DNA of 22,618 bases from a virus, in the IMG/VR virus record IMGVR_UViG_3300032069_000056, positions 1 through 22,618 of that record, one strand, 5' to 3'. The notes below the pieces were generated by a model, which ran no database searches, was not told where the DNA came from, and was given only the letters and a program-made list of their open reading frames with translations. Below, piece by piece: positions 1 through 5,954 of this stretch; the first letter of the stretch is position 1; every line of letters begins with the position of its first letter. The position numbers and the translations under genes were made by a program.

Positions 1-30
1 CCCTTGTGTGGGCAGAAAGCGGACAGGAAA

Positions 31-456
31 ATGGACACTATTATGAAAAACATTTTACTCATTGCAATACTCATTATGGTTGCCTTCATCGGTATCAGAA
101 TTTTCGCAATGAAAAAGAGAATCATAGAAGTAAATAACAATCTTCAAGATTTAAAAATCCTGAATGGGTTGCGTCAGCCGATTGAGTTGCCGGAAAAGGC
201 AATTGAGATAACCCCCGAAATGTTTGATTTAATAAACTGCGAAAGCTCGTGGGACTTTGAGGCAAGGGGGGACAATGGCCGAGCTTTCGGCCCCGCACAA
301 TTTTGGGAAGAAACCTTTGACTGGTTAGCAAAATTATCTGGTGAAAAAGGATTAGAATATGAAAACCCGGGCGACCAGTTGTTTCTCTTAAAATGGGCAA
401 TGGAAAATAATTATTCTTATTTGTGGTCTTGTGCGAAAATTTTAGGAATTAAATAG
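31..456 (+). CDS. membrane-anchored lysozyme/transglycosylase-like lysin
   Basis: Probably cleaves peptidoglycan at the cell envelope for lysis or DNA entry. From the ATG at 31 the product is 141 aa. Residues about 7-24 form one hydrophobic helix followed by a basic stretch (AMKKR), so it looks like a signal anchor. The C-terminal half carries CESSW with a candidate catalytic Glu71, then DNGRAFGPAQF and an ETFDWLA helix, the order seen in lysozyme-fold transglycosylase domains (Glu, Gly-rich turn, AQF/LQF, TF). The domain is short, about 80 residues. The frame is also open from a TTG at 4, and ATG 43 is another possible start; the window edge hides what lies upstream. The holin-like gene follows 117 bp downstream. 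The lysozyme-fold assignment is by motif only. Confidence 0.62.
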   Translation: MDTIMKNILLIAILIMVAFIGIRIFAMKKRIIEVNNNLQDLKILNGLRQPIELPEKAIEITPEMFDLINCESSWDFEARGDNGRAFGPAQFWEETFDWLAKLSGEKGLEYENPGDQLFLLKWAMENNYSYLWSCAKILGIK

Positions 457-573
457 AAGGAGGGGATAGTTTCTTTTTCTTTTCTGGGCCGAGGTTTATG
501 GAACGATTTCCTTGACCCAGAGCCAGAGACGGAAACGCTCTTTAAAAAGCAAAATTCAATAAGGAGGTGGCCA

Positions 574-870
574 ATGGTCATCGTGAAAATCTTGATTTAC
601 TTTCTTGCGGGACTTTCGCAATGGTCGGCAGCGACCCTGCGGACATGGTTTATCGCCAAAGACAAGTCCAAAACAGTTGCCATTGTAGTCTTTATCGAGG
701 AAATTCTCCTCGTGGGCGTAACTGCCTATATTATAAACAATCCAAAACAATGGTGGTTGCTTCTGTCGGGAGCCTTTGGCGGGGCAATCGGCTCGTATCT
801 TTGCCTGAAACTTAAAAATGGCAGGCACAAAAAAGTCCAACCCTACTGGTGGATAAGGAGGTCAAAATGA
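574..870 (+). CDS. small multi-spanning membrane protein, holin candidate (DUF5698-like)
   Basis: A 98-aa product with about three hydrophobic segments (residues roughly 3-20, 33-54 and 58-80) and a basic C-terminal tail (KNGRHKK...RRSK). That size and topology fit a phage holin, and it sits just downstream of the lysin-like gene. The core pattern TLRTWFIAKDK...FIEE...GGAIGSYL recalls the N-terminal membrane domain of UPF0316/DUF5698 proteins. The start is ATG 574 with AGGAGG at 562-567. The frame stays open without a standard start back to about 457, so an N-terminal extension or a lost start upstream cannot be excluded. Its stop overlaps the next start (ATGA). The membrane character is clear from sequence; the holin role is inferred from position. 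Confidence 0.6.
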   Translation: MVIVKILIYFLAGLSQWSAATLRTWFIAKDKSKTVAIVVFIEEILLVGVTAYIINNPKQWWLLLSGAFGGAIGSYLCLKLKNGRHKKVQPYWWIRRSK

Positions 871-1088
871 CACACATCGGAAGGTTGCTTTCTTTGGTTC
901 ACGAGTATTTGCTCTATGTGATTCAGAAGGAAATCAACGAAAGGGAAGACGAATTGCTCGACCCGAAACTCGACCCGGAAATCGAGGCGAATGTCCGGGA
1001 AAGCATCAGAAGGTTGAAACGGGAAAGAACAGATGTCACGAATCACTGCTTTGAACTTCGGAAACACATAGAAAGGAGGGAAAAGTGA
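867..1088 (+). CDS. small helical hypothetical protein
   Basis: A 73-aa, highly charged and almost wholly helical product with heptad-like Leu/Ile spacing (LLSLVHEYLLYVIQ, then ESIRRLKRERTD). There is no signal or membrane segment. The start is ATG 867, because AAGGAGG lies at 855-861 with good spacing; the in-frame GTG at 849 has no such site. It overlaps the preceding membrane gene by ATGA and the following gene by 4 bp, so translation is probably coupled in a compact lysis-side operon. I do not recognise the family. A structural or regulatory partner for the neighbouring membrane protein is possible but only a guess. Confidence 0.6.
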   Translation: MTHIGRLLSLVHEYLLYVIQKEINEREDELLDPKLDPEIEANVRESIRRLKRERTDVTNHCFELRKHIERREK

Positions 1089-1249
1089 AATGGTATTGTC
1101 TGGCAATCTTTTGGAAGAGTGGAGAGGTCTCCAAGATTCTATTTACGGACGAGAAGTTCTACGAAGCGGTCGCAGAATCATTCAGAGCCAGTCCGAAAGT
1201 AGATGGATGCATCATCACGGAGGAGGTGAGAGATGAAAAAGACAAGTAA
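1085..1249 (+). CDS. small hypothetical protein (54 aa)
   Basis: A GTG start at 1085 with GGAGG at 1075-1079 gives a 54-aa product starting MKWYCLAIFWKSGEVSKILF and ending EVRDEKDK. It overlaps the stop of the previous gene by 4 bp and runs 17 bp into the metallophosphoesterase gene. The pattern (a beta strand, then FTDEKFYEAVAESF) suggests a small alpha/beta fold. I see no recognised motif. Support comes from the ribosome site and the tight overlaps on both sides. Confidence 0.55.
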   Translation: MKWYCLAIFWKSGEVSKILFTDEKFYEAVAESFRASPKVDGCIITEEVRDEKDK

Positions 1250-2024
1250 GAAACTCTTTCAGCACGTCTTGGATGTTGGGAAAAACAATGAGGCGAGCGT
1301 GATGCTATTTGGGGATATGCACTATGGTTATCCCACCTGTATCTTGTCAATGATTCAGGACACAATTAAATATTGTCTCGAACGGCACATTTACCTCATT
1401 GGAATGGGCGACTACATTGAGTGTGGAACAAAGGATTCTCCTGGTGACAGTCTGTTTATTCAAAGGGGAAATGCGCAAACCCAAATGGATTTCATTATTG
1501 AACTCTTCAAACCACTTGCCCAAGAAGGACTGATGTTGGGACTCCATACTGGAAATCACGAAAATCGTGCTTTCAAAATTCTGGGTATTGATCTTGTGAA
1601 AAATATTTGTCGTGAACTCTCTCATCAAAAAAAGGAGTATTCATGCAGAAACTTCGGCTACACTGCATACCATCTTATCCGTGTAGGGAAAGAAAGCTAT
1701 GATCTTTTTACCACGCATGGTGTGTCGGGAGCGAGAACCCCTGAAACCAAAATGCGCGCAGTGAGAAGATTTGGCGAGTATGTCGATGCCGAAGTCATTG
1801 CAATGGGACATCTTCATGACATCTCTACTACCTGTTTTGATCACTACACCATTTCCAAAAAGCATGAAAGCGTGATGTGGAGAAAGCAGTATTATGTCCT
1901 TACGGGTTCGTATCTTGGACACGAGGGAAGTTATGCCGAAGCAAAAGGCATGATTCCCGGCACACTCGGATCGCCCAAAATCAGGTTTTTGTCGGACAAA
2001 CACGACATCTTTATCTCTTTCTGA
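1233..2024 (+). CDS. calcineurin-like metallophosphoesterase
   Basis: A 263-aa dimetal phosphoesterase. The full motif set is present in order: GDMH (Asp28, His30), GMGDYIE (Asp60), GNHE (Asn108, His109), the TTHG histidine (His162) and GHLHD (His193, His195). These residues bind the two metals and catalyse phosphoester hydrolysis in the calcineurin/Mre11/SbcD superfamily. The substrate cannot be told; phage copies may act on nucleic acids or nucleotides. The protein is soluble with no signal peptide. ATG 1233 follows a GGAGG-containing purine stretch at 1219-1226. The gene begins inside the end of the preceding small gene and is followed by a 47-bp gap holding the 5' arm of the hairpin at 2054. 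The superfamily assignment is firm; the biological role is open. Confidence 0.9.
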   Translation: MKKTSKKLFQHVLDVGKNNEASVMLFGDMHYGYPTCILSMIQDTIKYCLERHIYLIGMGDYIECGTKDSPGDSLFIQRGNAQTQMDFIIELFKPLAQEGLMLGLHTGNHENRAFKILGIDLVKNICRELSHQKKEYSCRNFGYTAYHLIRVGKESYDLFTTHGVSGARTPETKMRAVRRFGEYVDAEVIAMGHLHDISTTCFDHYTISKKHESVMWRKQYYVLTGSYLGHEGSYAEAKGMIPGTLGSPKIRFLSDKHDIFISF

Positions 2025-2053
2025 TGTTCACTTTTCCGCCTAAGTTCGCTAAC

Positions 2054-2123
2054 AACGAGAGGAAGACTTAAATGTCCAAAAAAGAGAACGCATTACAAGC
2101 GGTGCCTTCCTCTCGTTCTCTTT
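2054..2123 (+). promoter_or_regulatory. candidate translational switch over the 2072 start
   Basis: Bases 2054-2065 (AACGAGAGGAAG) are an exact reverse complement of 2106-2117 inside the coding sequence. This 12-bp stem would bury the ribosome-binding purines GAGAGGAAG and loop out the start codon at 2072. A competing perfect 9-bp stem pairs 2081-2089 (AAAGAGAAC) with 2115-2123. The two stems share 2115-2117, so they exclude each other at least in part. This geometry suits a bistable on/off leader. The pairings are seen in the sequence; regulation is inferred. Confidence 0.55.
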
Positions 2124-2335
2124 GTATGATTTATAAAAAAGTTTTACCAAAATTTGTTAAACTATTAGACCAAAAAATGCTCAAAGGTTTTTATTCCTAT
2201 GGAGATAAATCATTTAGCAGAGACCCCAAAGAATTAATGAATGAAATTCAGGCAGAGATAATTGATATAGCGGGTTGGGGGATGGTGCTTTGGCAGAGAA
2301 TTGAGGATTTAAAAAAGAAATGGAGGAAAAAATGA
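2072..2335 (+). CDS. hypothetical protein (87 aa)
   Basis: An 87-aa soluble protein with a basic C-terminus (DLKKKWRKK) and a central helical segment (KELMNEIQAEIIDIAGWGMVL). I do not recognise the family with certainty. It ends in an ATGA overlap with the deoxyribosyltransferase-like gene, so the two are probably translated together and may share a role in nucleotide handling. Its ribosome site GAGAGGAAG (2057-2065) lies inside the 12-bp inverted repeat described for 2054-2123, so its expression may be gated by RNA folding. Codons 12-16 are part of that stem. Confidence 0.65.
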   Translation: MSKKENALQAVPSSRSLCMIYKKVLPKFVKLLDQKMLKGFYSYGDKSFSRDPKELMNEIQAEIIDIAGWGMVLWQRIEDLKKKWRKK

Positions 2336-2688
2336 CAAAAAGAGTTTATGTCGCCGGTGCTTATTCTGCGTCAAACATTATCTCGGCCCTTGATAATATG
2401 AGGCGCGGAATGAGGGCGGGACTCGAAGTTCTTTTGGCTGGGTTTGCACCTTTTGTTCCTTGGTTTGATTATCACTTTCAGCTGATGATTAGAGACGAAG
2501 AAACTCTAACCGTGCAGAATTATTACGATTATTCAATGGCGTGGCTTGAAGTATCGGATGCAGTTTTGGTTCTTCCTAATAGTGAAAACTCTAAAGGAAC
2601 GCAAGCAGAAATTCAAAGGGCAAAAGAATTGAACATACCAATCTTTTACTCTTTGGACGAACTTAAAGGTTCGCTGGTTAATCCTTAA
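2332..2688 (+). CDS. nucleoside 2-deoxyribosyltransferase-like protein
   Basis: A 118-aa Rossmann-like protein starting MTKRVYVAGAYSA, the nucleotide-binding opening typical of the DUF4406/DUF1937 and nucleoside 2-deoxyribosyltransferase superfamily. It continues with a polar helix rich in Arg (NMRRGMRAG), a strand ending FVPW, a helix with AWLEVSDAVLVLP, and SKGTQAEIQRAKELNIPIFY, the usual Gly-Thr-x-x-Glu segment whose Glu is catalytic in true transferases. It may modify or salvage (deoxy)nucleotides during infection. The start is ATG 2332, with TGGAGG just upstream and an ATGA overlap with the previous stop; the in-frame ATG at 2320 has no such site. The fold assignment is good; the exact substrate is unknown. 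Confidence 0.78.
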   Translation: MTKRVYVAGAYSASNIISALDNMRRGMRAGLEVLLAGFAPFVPWFDYHFQLMIRDEETLTVQNYYDYSMAWLEVSDAVLVLPNSENSKGTQAEIQRAKELNIPIFYSLDELKGSLVNP

Positions 2689-2693
2689 AGCCA
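2676..2693 (+). repeat. 18-nt intergenic repeat, copy 1
   Basis: GGTTAATCCTTAAAGCCA spans the stop codon of the 2332 gene and is identical to 3963-3980. Its CTTAAAGCCA core also occurs at 3084, 3518 and 4464, always just before a gene start in this AT-rich block. Confidence 0.8.
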
Positions 2694-2701
2694 GCACTTA
2701 T

Positions 2702-2944
2702 ATGCCCTACGTAGACAAAATTTTAAGGGAAAAAATTGACAGCGGGAACTATGAGCCAATCGAGGCAGGGGAGTTGAATTACAAAATTACAAAAATAGTT
2801 TTAGGGTATTTGGGCAACGAACCGCACTATAAAGAATTTAACGATGTCTTGGGGGTTCTGACCGCAATACAACACGAACTTTATAGAAGGCGAATTGCTG
2901 ATTATGAAAACGATGCCATTAAAAGAAATTCAGATGTATATTAA
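2702..2944 (+). CDS. DUF6899-like phage protein
   Basis: An 80-aa protein with the layout I associate with a widespread phage family annotated DUF6899: an N-terminal MPYVDKILREKID, a central GELNYKITKIVLGYL, a conserved segment around EFNDVLGVLTAIQHELYRR, and a short polar end finishing in SDVY. The family has no established function and is common in phages and their hosts, often near DNA metabolism genes. There is no membrane segment or signal. It begins 9 bp after the repeated CTTAAAGCCA element, without a clear ribosome-binding site. It is the last gene before a 171-bp non-coding, structured gap. Confidence 0.75.
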   Translation: MPYVDKILREKIDSGNYEPIEAGELNYKITKIVLGYLGNEPHYKEFNDVLGVLTAIQHELYRRRIADYENDAIKRNSDVY

Positions 2945-2963
2945 ACAATAATGATTTTTTGGG

Positions 2964-3016
2964 GGAATAAAGAATAAGGGTTTATAGTATTTATTCCTTA
3001 ATAGCAACCCAAACCT
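2964..3016 (+). other. hairpin/pseudoknot-capable segment in a 171-bp gap
   Basis: GGAATAAA at 2964-2971 pairs exactly with TTTATTCC at 2990-2997. The loop holds GGGTTT (2978-2983), which can pair with AACCC at 3006-3010 or AAACCT at 3011-3016 downstream. That gives an H-type pseudoknot topology. The rest of the gap (3017-3115) holds a leader repeat but no gene or terminator that I can see. A function as a leader or small RNA is only inferred. Confidence 0.35.
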
Positions 3017-3070
3017 GAAACCCCGAAAAACTCGATAAGTTCAGCAGTTAGGAGTCGCACCCAGAATAAT

Positions 3071-3096
3071 TAACCCCCTAATTCTTAAAGCCATTA
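3071..3096 (+). repeat. 26-nt leader repeat A, copy 1
   Basis: This 26-nt segment, from TAACCCCC through CTTAAAGCCATTA, is identical to 4451-4476 and differs at one base from 3505-3530. Each copy lies between the end of one small gene and the start of the next. Confidence 0.85.
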
Positions 3097-3115
3097 ATTA
3101 ACTAATAAAAAATAT

Positions 3116-3502
3116 ATGAAAAAAGAAATAAGAGAAGAAAGAGAAAAAGTCAATAAAACAAAAAGATGTGTGGTTTGTAATAGAATAATAAAAAGAGAGG
3201 GCATAATGGTGAATATTTATGATAATGTGCTTGGAAAAAGAATGGGAGTTGAATGTGGGAAGAAAGATTGTAAGTTAAAAATTGGTAGTCCAGCTTGGGT
3301 AAAACTTTATTGGACGGGGCATTTTTTAGATGTTATTTATAGACCCGATTATTTTGGAAAATCTGCTTATCAGAAATTCTGGAAAGAAGTGAAAGAATTT
3401 TGTCAAGATAAAAAGAATGGATTATCAATTAAAGAAAGGATTGATAAATTCCCAATAGATAAAATTTTCAAACAGAAATATCCGAATAAATGGGACAACT
3501 AA
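3116..3502 (+). CDS. zinc-finger-type hypothetical protein
   Basis: A 128-aa basic protein. Cys18/Cys21 (RCVVC) and Cys47/Cys52 (ECGKKDC) form a probable four-cysteine zinc site. The C-terminal two thirds are aromatic and lysine-rich (PAWVKLYWTGHF, YQKFWKEVKEFC). The family is not recognised. It is the first of a run of small Cys-rich genes. The start at 3116 has no Shine-Dalgarno sequence; it is reached through the AT-only leader ending AAAAAATATATG that precedes several neighbours. DNA or RNA binding is a reasonable guess from the finger and the charge. Confidence 0.65.
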   Translation: MKKEIREEREKVNKTKRCVVCNRIIKREGIMVNIYDNVLGKRMGVECGKKDCKLKIGSPAWVKLYWTGHFLDVIYRPDYFGKSAYQKFWKEVKEFCQDKKNGLSIKERIDKFPIDKIFKQKYPNKWDN

Positions 3503-3504
3503 TT

Positions 3505-3530
3505 TAACCCCTTAATTCTTAAAGCCATTA
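3505..3530 (+). repeat. 26-nt leader repeat A, copy 2
   Basis: Matches 3071-3096 and 4451-4476 except for one C-to-T change. It runs directly into the 32-nt leader repeat B at 3526-3557, so here the two elements are joined in tandem before the 3555 gene. Confidence 0.85.
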
Positions 3531-3557
3531 ATCATTAAAAGAAGATAAAAATATATG
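3526..3557 (+). repeat. 32-nt start-codon leader repeat B, copy 1
   Basis: A 32-nt AT-rich leader that ends with the ATG of the 3555 gene. It is one base different from 4591-4622 and close to 3766-3797. The element contains CATTAA..CATTAAAA and ends TAAAAATATATG. It has no Shine-Dalgarno core, so initiation presumably relies on the A-rich context. Confidence 0.8.
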
Positions 3558-3788
3558 AAAACAATAAATCAGGCGATTTTAGACAAAACACTTTATATCG
3601 GGGAAGAAATCCCCGAACGCATTGCCAATGATAAACGCCAAAAGTTTGTAGTGTTGGGAACTCCGCAAGAACTGATAGACGAAATAAAATGTTCTTGTGG
3701 CGAGCCTTGGACATTGGGAGTTATTCACCAAAAAGACAAGCCCTGTTATTGGCCAGAAAGAAAGTCATTAACCATTAAAACAAAATAA
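3555..3788 (+). CDS. small Cys-containing hypothetical protein
   Basis: A 77-aa protein beginning MKTINQAILDKTLYIGEEIP. Cys46/Cys48 (KCSCGE) plus Cys64 could bind a metal with a further ligand. There is no membrane segment and no recognised family. Its last codons are contributed by leader repeat B: the C-terminus KSLTIKTK is encoded by the same repeat DNA that encodes KSLIIKRK at the end of the 4476 gene. That suggests the repeat unit moved together with gene ends. The gene follows the same leader with ATATATG and no ribosome-binding site. Confidence 0.6.
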   Translation: MKTINQAILDKTLYIGEEIPERIANDKRQKFVVLGTPQELIDEIKCSCGEPWTLGVIHQKDKPCYWPERKSLTIKTK

Positions 3789-3797
3789 AAATATATG
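3766..3797 (+). repeat. 32-nt start-codon leader repeat B, copy 2
   Basis: Two bases differ from 4591-4622 over 32 nt. It covers the last codons and stop of the 3555 gene and ends with the ATG of the 3795 gene, so it serves as coding end, spacer and leader together. Confidence 0.8.
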
Positions 3798-3968
3798 AAA
3801 ACAATTATGAAAAGCTTATTAAGACCAATTTGCTGGATTAAAACATTATGGCGAACCATTGAAAGAATAATGGCAGGTAATTTTGACGGGATTTATATTG
3901 ATGGTTGTGATTATGTAGGGCAGGAAAATGGCGATTTAATTTGTAAAAGGTGCGGTAAAAAAGGTTAA
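3795..3968 (+). CDS. small Cys-rich protein (57 aa)
   Basis: A 57-aa product. The N-terminal part is basic and helical (MKTIMKSLLRPICWIKTLWR). The C-terminal part carries Cys38 and the pair Cys50/Cys53 (ICKRCGKKG), which looks like half of a zinc ribbon. The start lies at the end of leader repeat B. The stop overlaps the repeated GGTTAATCC element that leads to the next gene. It is too short for a family call. Reality is supported by leader conservation, spacing and sense coding between two similar genes. Confidence 0.5.
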   Translation: MKTIMKSLLRPICWIKTLWRTIERIMAGNFDGIYIDGCDYVGQENGDLICKRCGKKG

Positions 3969-3980
3969 TCCTTAAAGCCA
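3963..3980 (+). repeat. 18-nt intergenic repeat, copy 2
   Basis: Identical to 2676-2693. It covers the stop codon of the 3795 gene and ends three bases before the ATG at 3983. Confidence 0.8.
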
Positions 3981-3982
3981 TT

Positions 3983-4174
3983 ATGAAAGCAATAATTACA
4001 AAAGAAGAATTGATACGGGCATATACAGAAATAAACAGATGTCCTTGTTGTGGTTCGGTTGAGCCAGTGCATACTTGTGCTTGTTCGCCAGAAGTATTTG
4101 AAAACCGCCCAACAACAACAGAAGTAGAGGTTCAGGTGTCTTATATCCCGCCAATAGATGTTAAATTAACCTAA
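3983..4174 (+). CDS. small zinc-binding-type protein (63 aa)
   Basis: A 63-aa protein with a compact cluster of ligands: Cys20, Cys22 and Cys23 (RCPCCGS), His30, then Cys32 and Cys34 (TCACS). This can form a small zinc site. The tail TEVEVQVSYIPP looks like a single beta strand. The family is unknown. It follows the CTTAAAGCCA element with the start at ATTATGAAA and no ribosome-binding site, like the 4476 gene. Confidence 0.55.
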   Translation: MKAIITKEELIRAYTEINRCPCCGSVEPVHTCACSPEVFENRPTTTEVEVQVSYIPPIDVKLT

Positions 4175-4197
4175 TCATTAACACAAAATAAAAGGAT

Positions 4198-4461
4198 ATG
4201 AAAACAATAAAAAAAATATCAACAATAAGAATCCAAGAGGCAAATGAAATAGTTGTTATACTTCAAAATAATTTACCAAAGATTGTGAACCAAAATTTTT
4301 GGCAGAAAAAAGTTTCAATGCCCGAAAAGATAGAATATTTTAAACAGATAGCCATTGCAAGAAGAAACTTATGGCAAGTTATAAATGATGAATATCCAGA
4401 AACCAAAGGGAAAAATGTGGTGGTAAATTCTGTTGAAATATCCTACCAAATAACCCCCTAA
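4198..4461 (+). CDS. hypothetical protein (87 aa)
   Basis: An 87-aa basic, helical protein (MKTIKKISTIRIQ at the start; EKIEYFKQIAIARRNLWQVI in the middle) with no cysteines. It is one of the few metal-free products in this block. Its leader is a diverged form of repeat B ending AAAAGGATATG, which restores a weak AGGA ribosome site. The last codons (ITP and stop) are encoded by leader repeat A at 4451-4476. The family is not recognised. Confidence 0.55.
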   Translation: MKTIKKISTIRIQEANEIVVILQNNLPKIVNQNFWQKKVSMPEKIEYFKQIAIARRNLWQVINDEYPETKGKNVVVNSVEISYQITP

Positions 4462-4476
4462 TTCTTAAAGCCATTA
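4451..4476 (+). repeat. 26-nt leader repeat A, copy 3
   Basis: Identical over 26 nt to 3071-3096. It encodes the C-terminal residues and stop of the 4198 gene and ends at the first base of the ATG at 4476. Confidence 0.85.
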
Positions 4477-4613
4477 TGAAAAAGACAAAGGTCTATAAAA
4501 CAAAGAAATATCCGTATAATTGTGAAAGATGTGGCGAAAAATTTGATACATTTCTAATGTGGTCAGCTCATAGCAACTATTGTCCCAAGTCATTAATCAT
4601 TAAAAGAAAATAA
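4476..4613 (+). CDS. tiny C2HC zinc-finger protein (45 aa)
   Basis: A 45-aa product with a classical single finger: Cys16-x2-Cys19, a hydrophobic core (FDTFLMWSAH), His32 and Cys36. The spacing matches a C2H2-type fold with Cys as last ligand. Basic flanks (MKKTKVYKTKK and IIKRK) suggest nucleic-acid binding. It follows leader repeat A directly. Its final codons come from leader repeat B. Its reality rests on the intact finger and on the conserved leaders at both ends. Confidence 0.6.
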   Translation: MKKTKVYKTKKYPYNCERCGEKFDTFLMWSAHSNYCPKSLIIKRK

Positions 4614-4622
4614 AAATATATG
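4591..4622 (+). repeat. 32-nt start-codon leader repeat B, copy 3
   Basis: Differs by one base from 3526-3557. It covers the end of the 4476 gene and ends with the ATG of the 4620 gene. Confidence 0.8.
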
Positions 4623-4769
4623 AAAAGCCTAAAAGACAAAGTTTTAGAGATACTGGGCGAAATGATGACCTATCCGCCATTTGACAAAATAGAAATGCCC
4701 GCCAATAGATTAAATGAAATAGCGGATAAAATAGTAGAAGCTTTTAACCTAACCCAAATAATTATATGA
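4620..4769 (+). CDS. small helical hypothetical protein (49 aa)
   Basis: A 49-aa product beginning MKSLKDKVLEILGEMMTYPP and ending FNLTQIII, made of two amphipathic helices around a proline turn. It has no cysteines. The start lies at the end of leader repeat B and the stop overlaps the next start (ATGA at 4766). The layout resembles small phage proteins that bind a larger partner, but there is no family I can name. Confidence 0.5.
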   Translation: MKSLKDKVLEILGEMMTYPPFDKIEMPANRLNEIADKIVEAFNLTQIII

Positions 4770-5362
4770 AAAAGAAAGATTGTAATTGTCAATTTGAAAA
4801 CGGCTATCATTCAAGGGCTTGCCCTTTGTTTGTTGAGCCAGAAAATCCGATGAAAGTGATACATTTACAATCTAATGTATCAGAAAAGCCCAAAAGTGAT
4901 ACAACCCAAGAATCACCAAGAAAGAAACACAAACACGATTATGAAATGATTGATGTTTTAAGGACAAAATGCAGAATTTGCGGAAAGTTTTTTGAAACAA
5001 ACCCCTATACGGGAAAGATAAAAGAAATCAGCAAGAAAGCGGCAATGTTTTATATACCCAAAGAATCACCAAAGGCGTGGGAAGAAAACTGGGAAGAAGA
5101 GTTTGATAGAAAGAATATAGCAGGAAATTGTAAAAACTATCAGAAAATTATTATCAAGCAATTTATCCGCACCCTATTGTCCGCCCAGACAGACAACATC
5201 ATCAGACAATTTGCTATGGGGGAATTTGTCCAAAGCGATATAGCCAAAAAGTTCGCCAAAGAAGTAAAAAAGGAGATTATTGAGGAGATATTGAAAGAAC
5301 CAAAACGCTTACATTCAAAATGGATTTCTGTTGAAGACATAGAGAAATTATTAAAAGATTAA
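4766..5362 (+). CDS. hypothetical protein with two Cys/His clusters
   Basis: A 198-aa protein. The N-terminus has Cys6/Cys8, His15 and Cys19 (DCNCQF...YHSRACPLF), a pattern seen in short zinc sites of phage proteins. A second site is His55/His57 with Cys69/Cys72 (KCRICGKFF). Between them lies a polar linker, and the C-terminal half (about 115-198) is a long charged helical region (AKEVKKEIIEEILKEPKR). The start is coupled by ATGA to the preceding small gene. The family is unknown; nucleic-acid or protein binding is likely from the composition. Confidence 0.6.
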   Translation: MKKKDCNCQFENGYHSRACPLFVEPENPMKVIHLQSNVSEKPKSDTTQESPRKKHKHDYEMIDVLRTKCRICGKFFETNPYTGKIKEISKKAAMFYIPKESPKAWEENWEEEFDRKNIAGNCKNYQKIIIKQFIRTLLSAQTDNIIRQFAMGEFVQSDIAKKFAKEVKKEIIEEILKEPKRLHSKWISVEDIEKLLKD

Positions 5363-5369
5363 AAGAGAA

Positions 5370-5741
5370 ATGACTAACAAGCAGAAACTCGCAAAAGAAA
5401 ATAACAAGTTGTGGCAAGAGATTTGTCTGGGATTATGGGGCGACAAATGTTTAATCTGCGGACAATCGCCAATAACTTTTCACCATTTTATTATCAAAAG
5501 CAGAAACGGATTGATGATTTATGACGAGCAAAATGGAATCCCGCTTTGTCAGAAACATCATTACATAATTCATTTCAGTAGCAGTCCATCAGAAGTTCAT
5601 CGATTGGTTCAGATAATCCGGGAGAAAAAAGAACCCGACTGGTGCAAATACATTGACCACAAAGAAAAAATACACAAGGATAGTTTCAAGACAATCAAAT
5701 GGTTAAAACAAGAAAATAAAAGATTAAGGAATTTATTATGA
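5370..5741 (+). CDS. HNH endonuclease-type protein
   Basis: A 123-aa protein with a beta-beta-alpha metal finger: structural Cys27/Cys30 (CLICG), the HH pair His38/His39, Asn55 (EQNGIPLC), then Cys60 and the HH pair His63/His64 followed by His68. These match the HNH nuclease pattern with an extra C4-like zinc site. The C-terminus is a basic helix. Free-standing HNH proteins near terminase genes are common in phages, where they can nick DNA and assist packaging; here the terminase lies 2 kb downstream. It is also possible that this is a mobile free-standing homing nuclease. The next gene overlaps by ATGA. Confidence 0.8.
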   Translation: MTNKQKLAKENNKLWQEICLGLWGDKCLICGQSPITFHHFIIKSRNGLMIYDEQNGIPLCQKHHYIIHFSSSPSEVHRLVQIIREKKEPDWCKYIDHKEKIHKDSFKTIKWLKQENKRLRNLL

Positions 5742-5953
5742 GTCTTCTTTGTTTAAATTATCATAAGGGGAAAGATACAGAAAACCGCAACCCCAAATTC
5801 TATCCCGACGAAAAAGACAGGAGAATTTCTTTATTAAATTCAATCTGGGACATCATACAGGCAATTTTTATTTGGGTATTCGCTTTGTGTTTTGTTGCGG
5901 GCTGGATTTATGTGATTTATCTGGGAATTAAGTGGCTGATTAAGATTTTCTAA
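5738..5953 (+). CDS. small single-span membrane protein
   Basis: A 71-aa product with a polar N-terminal half and one long hydrophobic segment at about residues 40-67 (IIQAIFIWVFALCFVAGWIY onward), ending in LIKIF. It could be one long or two tightly packed spans. No signal peptide precedes it, so the N-terminus is probably cytoplasmic. It overlaps the HNH gene by 4 bp. The family is not recognised; a second holin or a superinfection-exclusion protein is possible. Confidence 0.6.
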   Translation: MSLLCLNYHKGKDTENRNPKFYPDEKDRRISLLNSIWDIIQAIFIWVFALCFVAGWIYVIYLGIKWLIKIF

Positions 5954-5954
5954 G

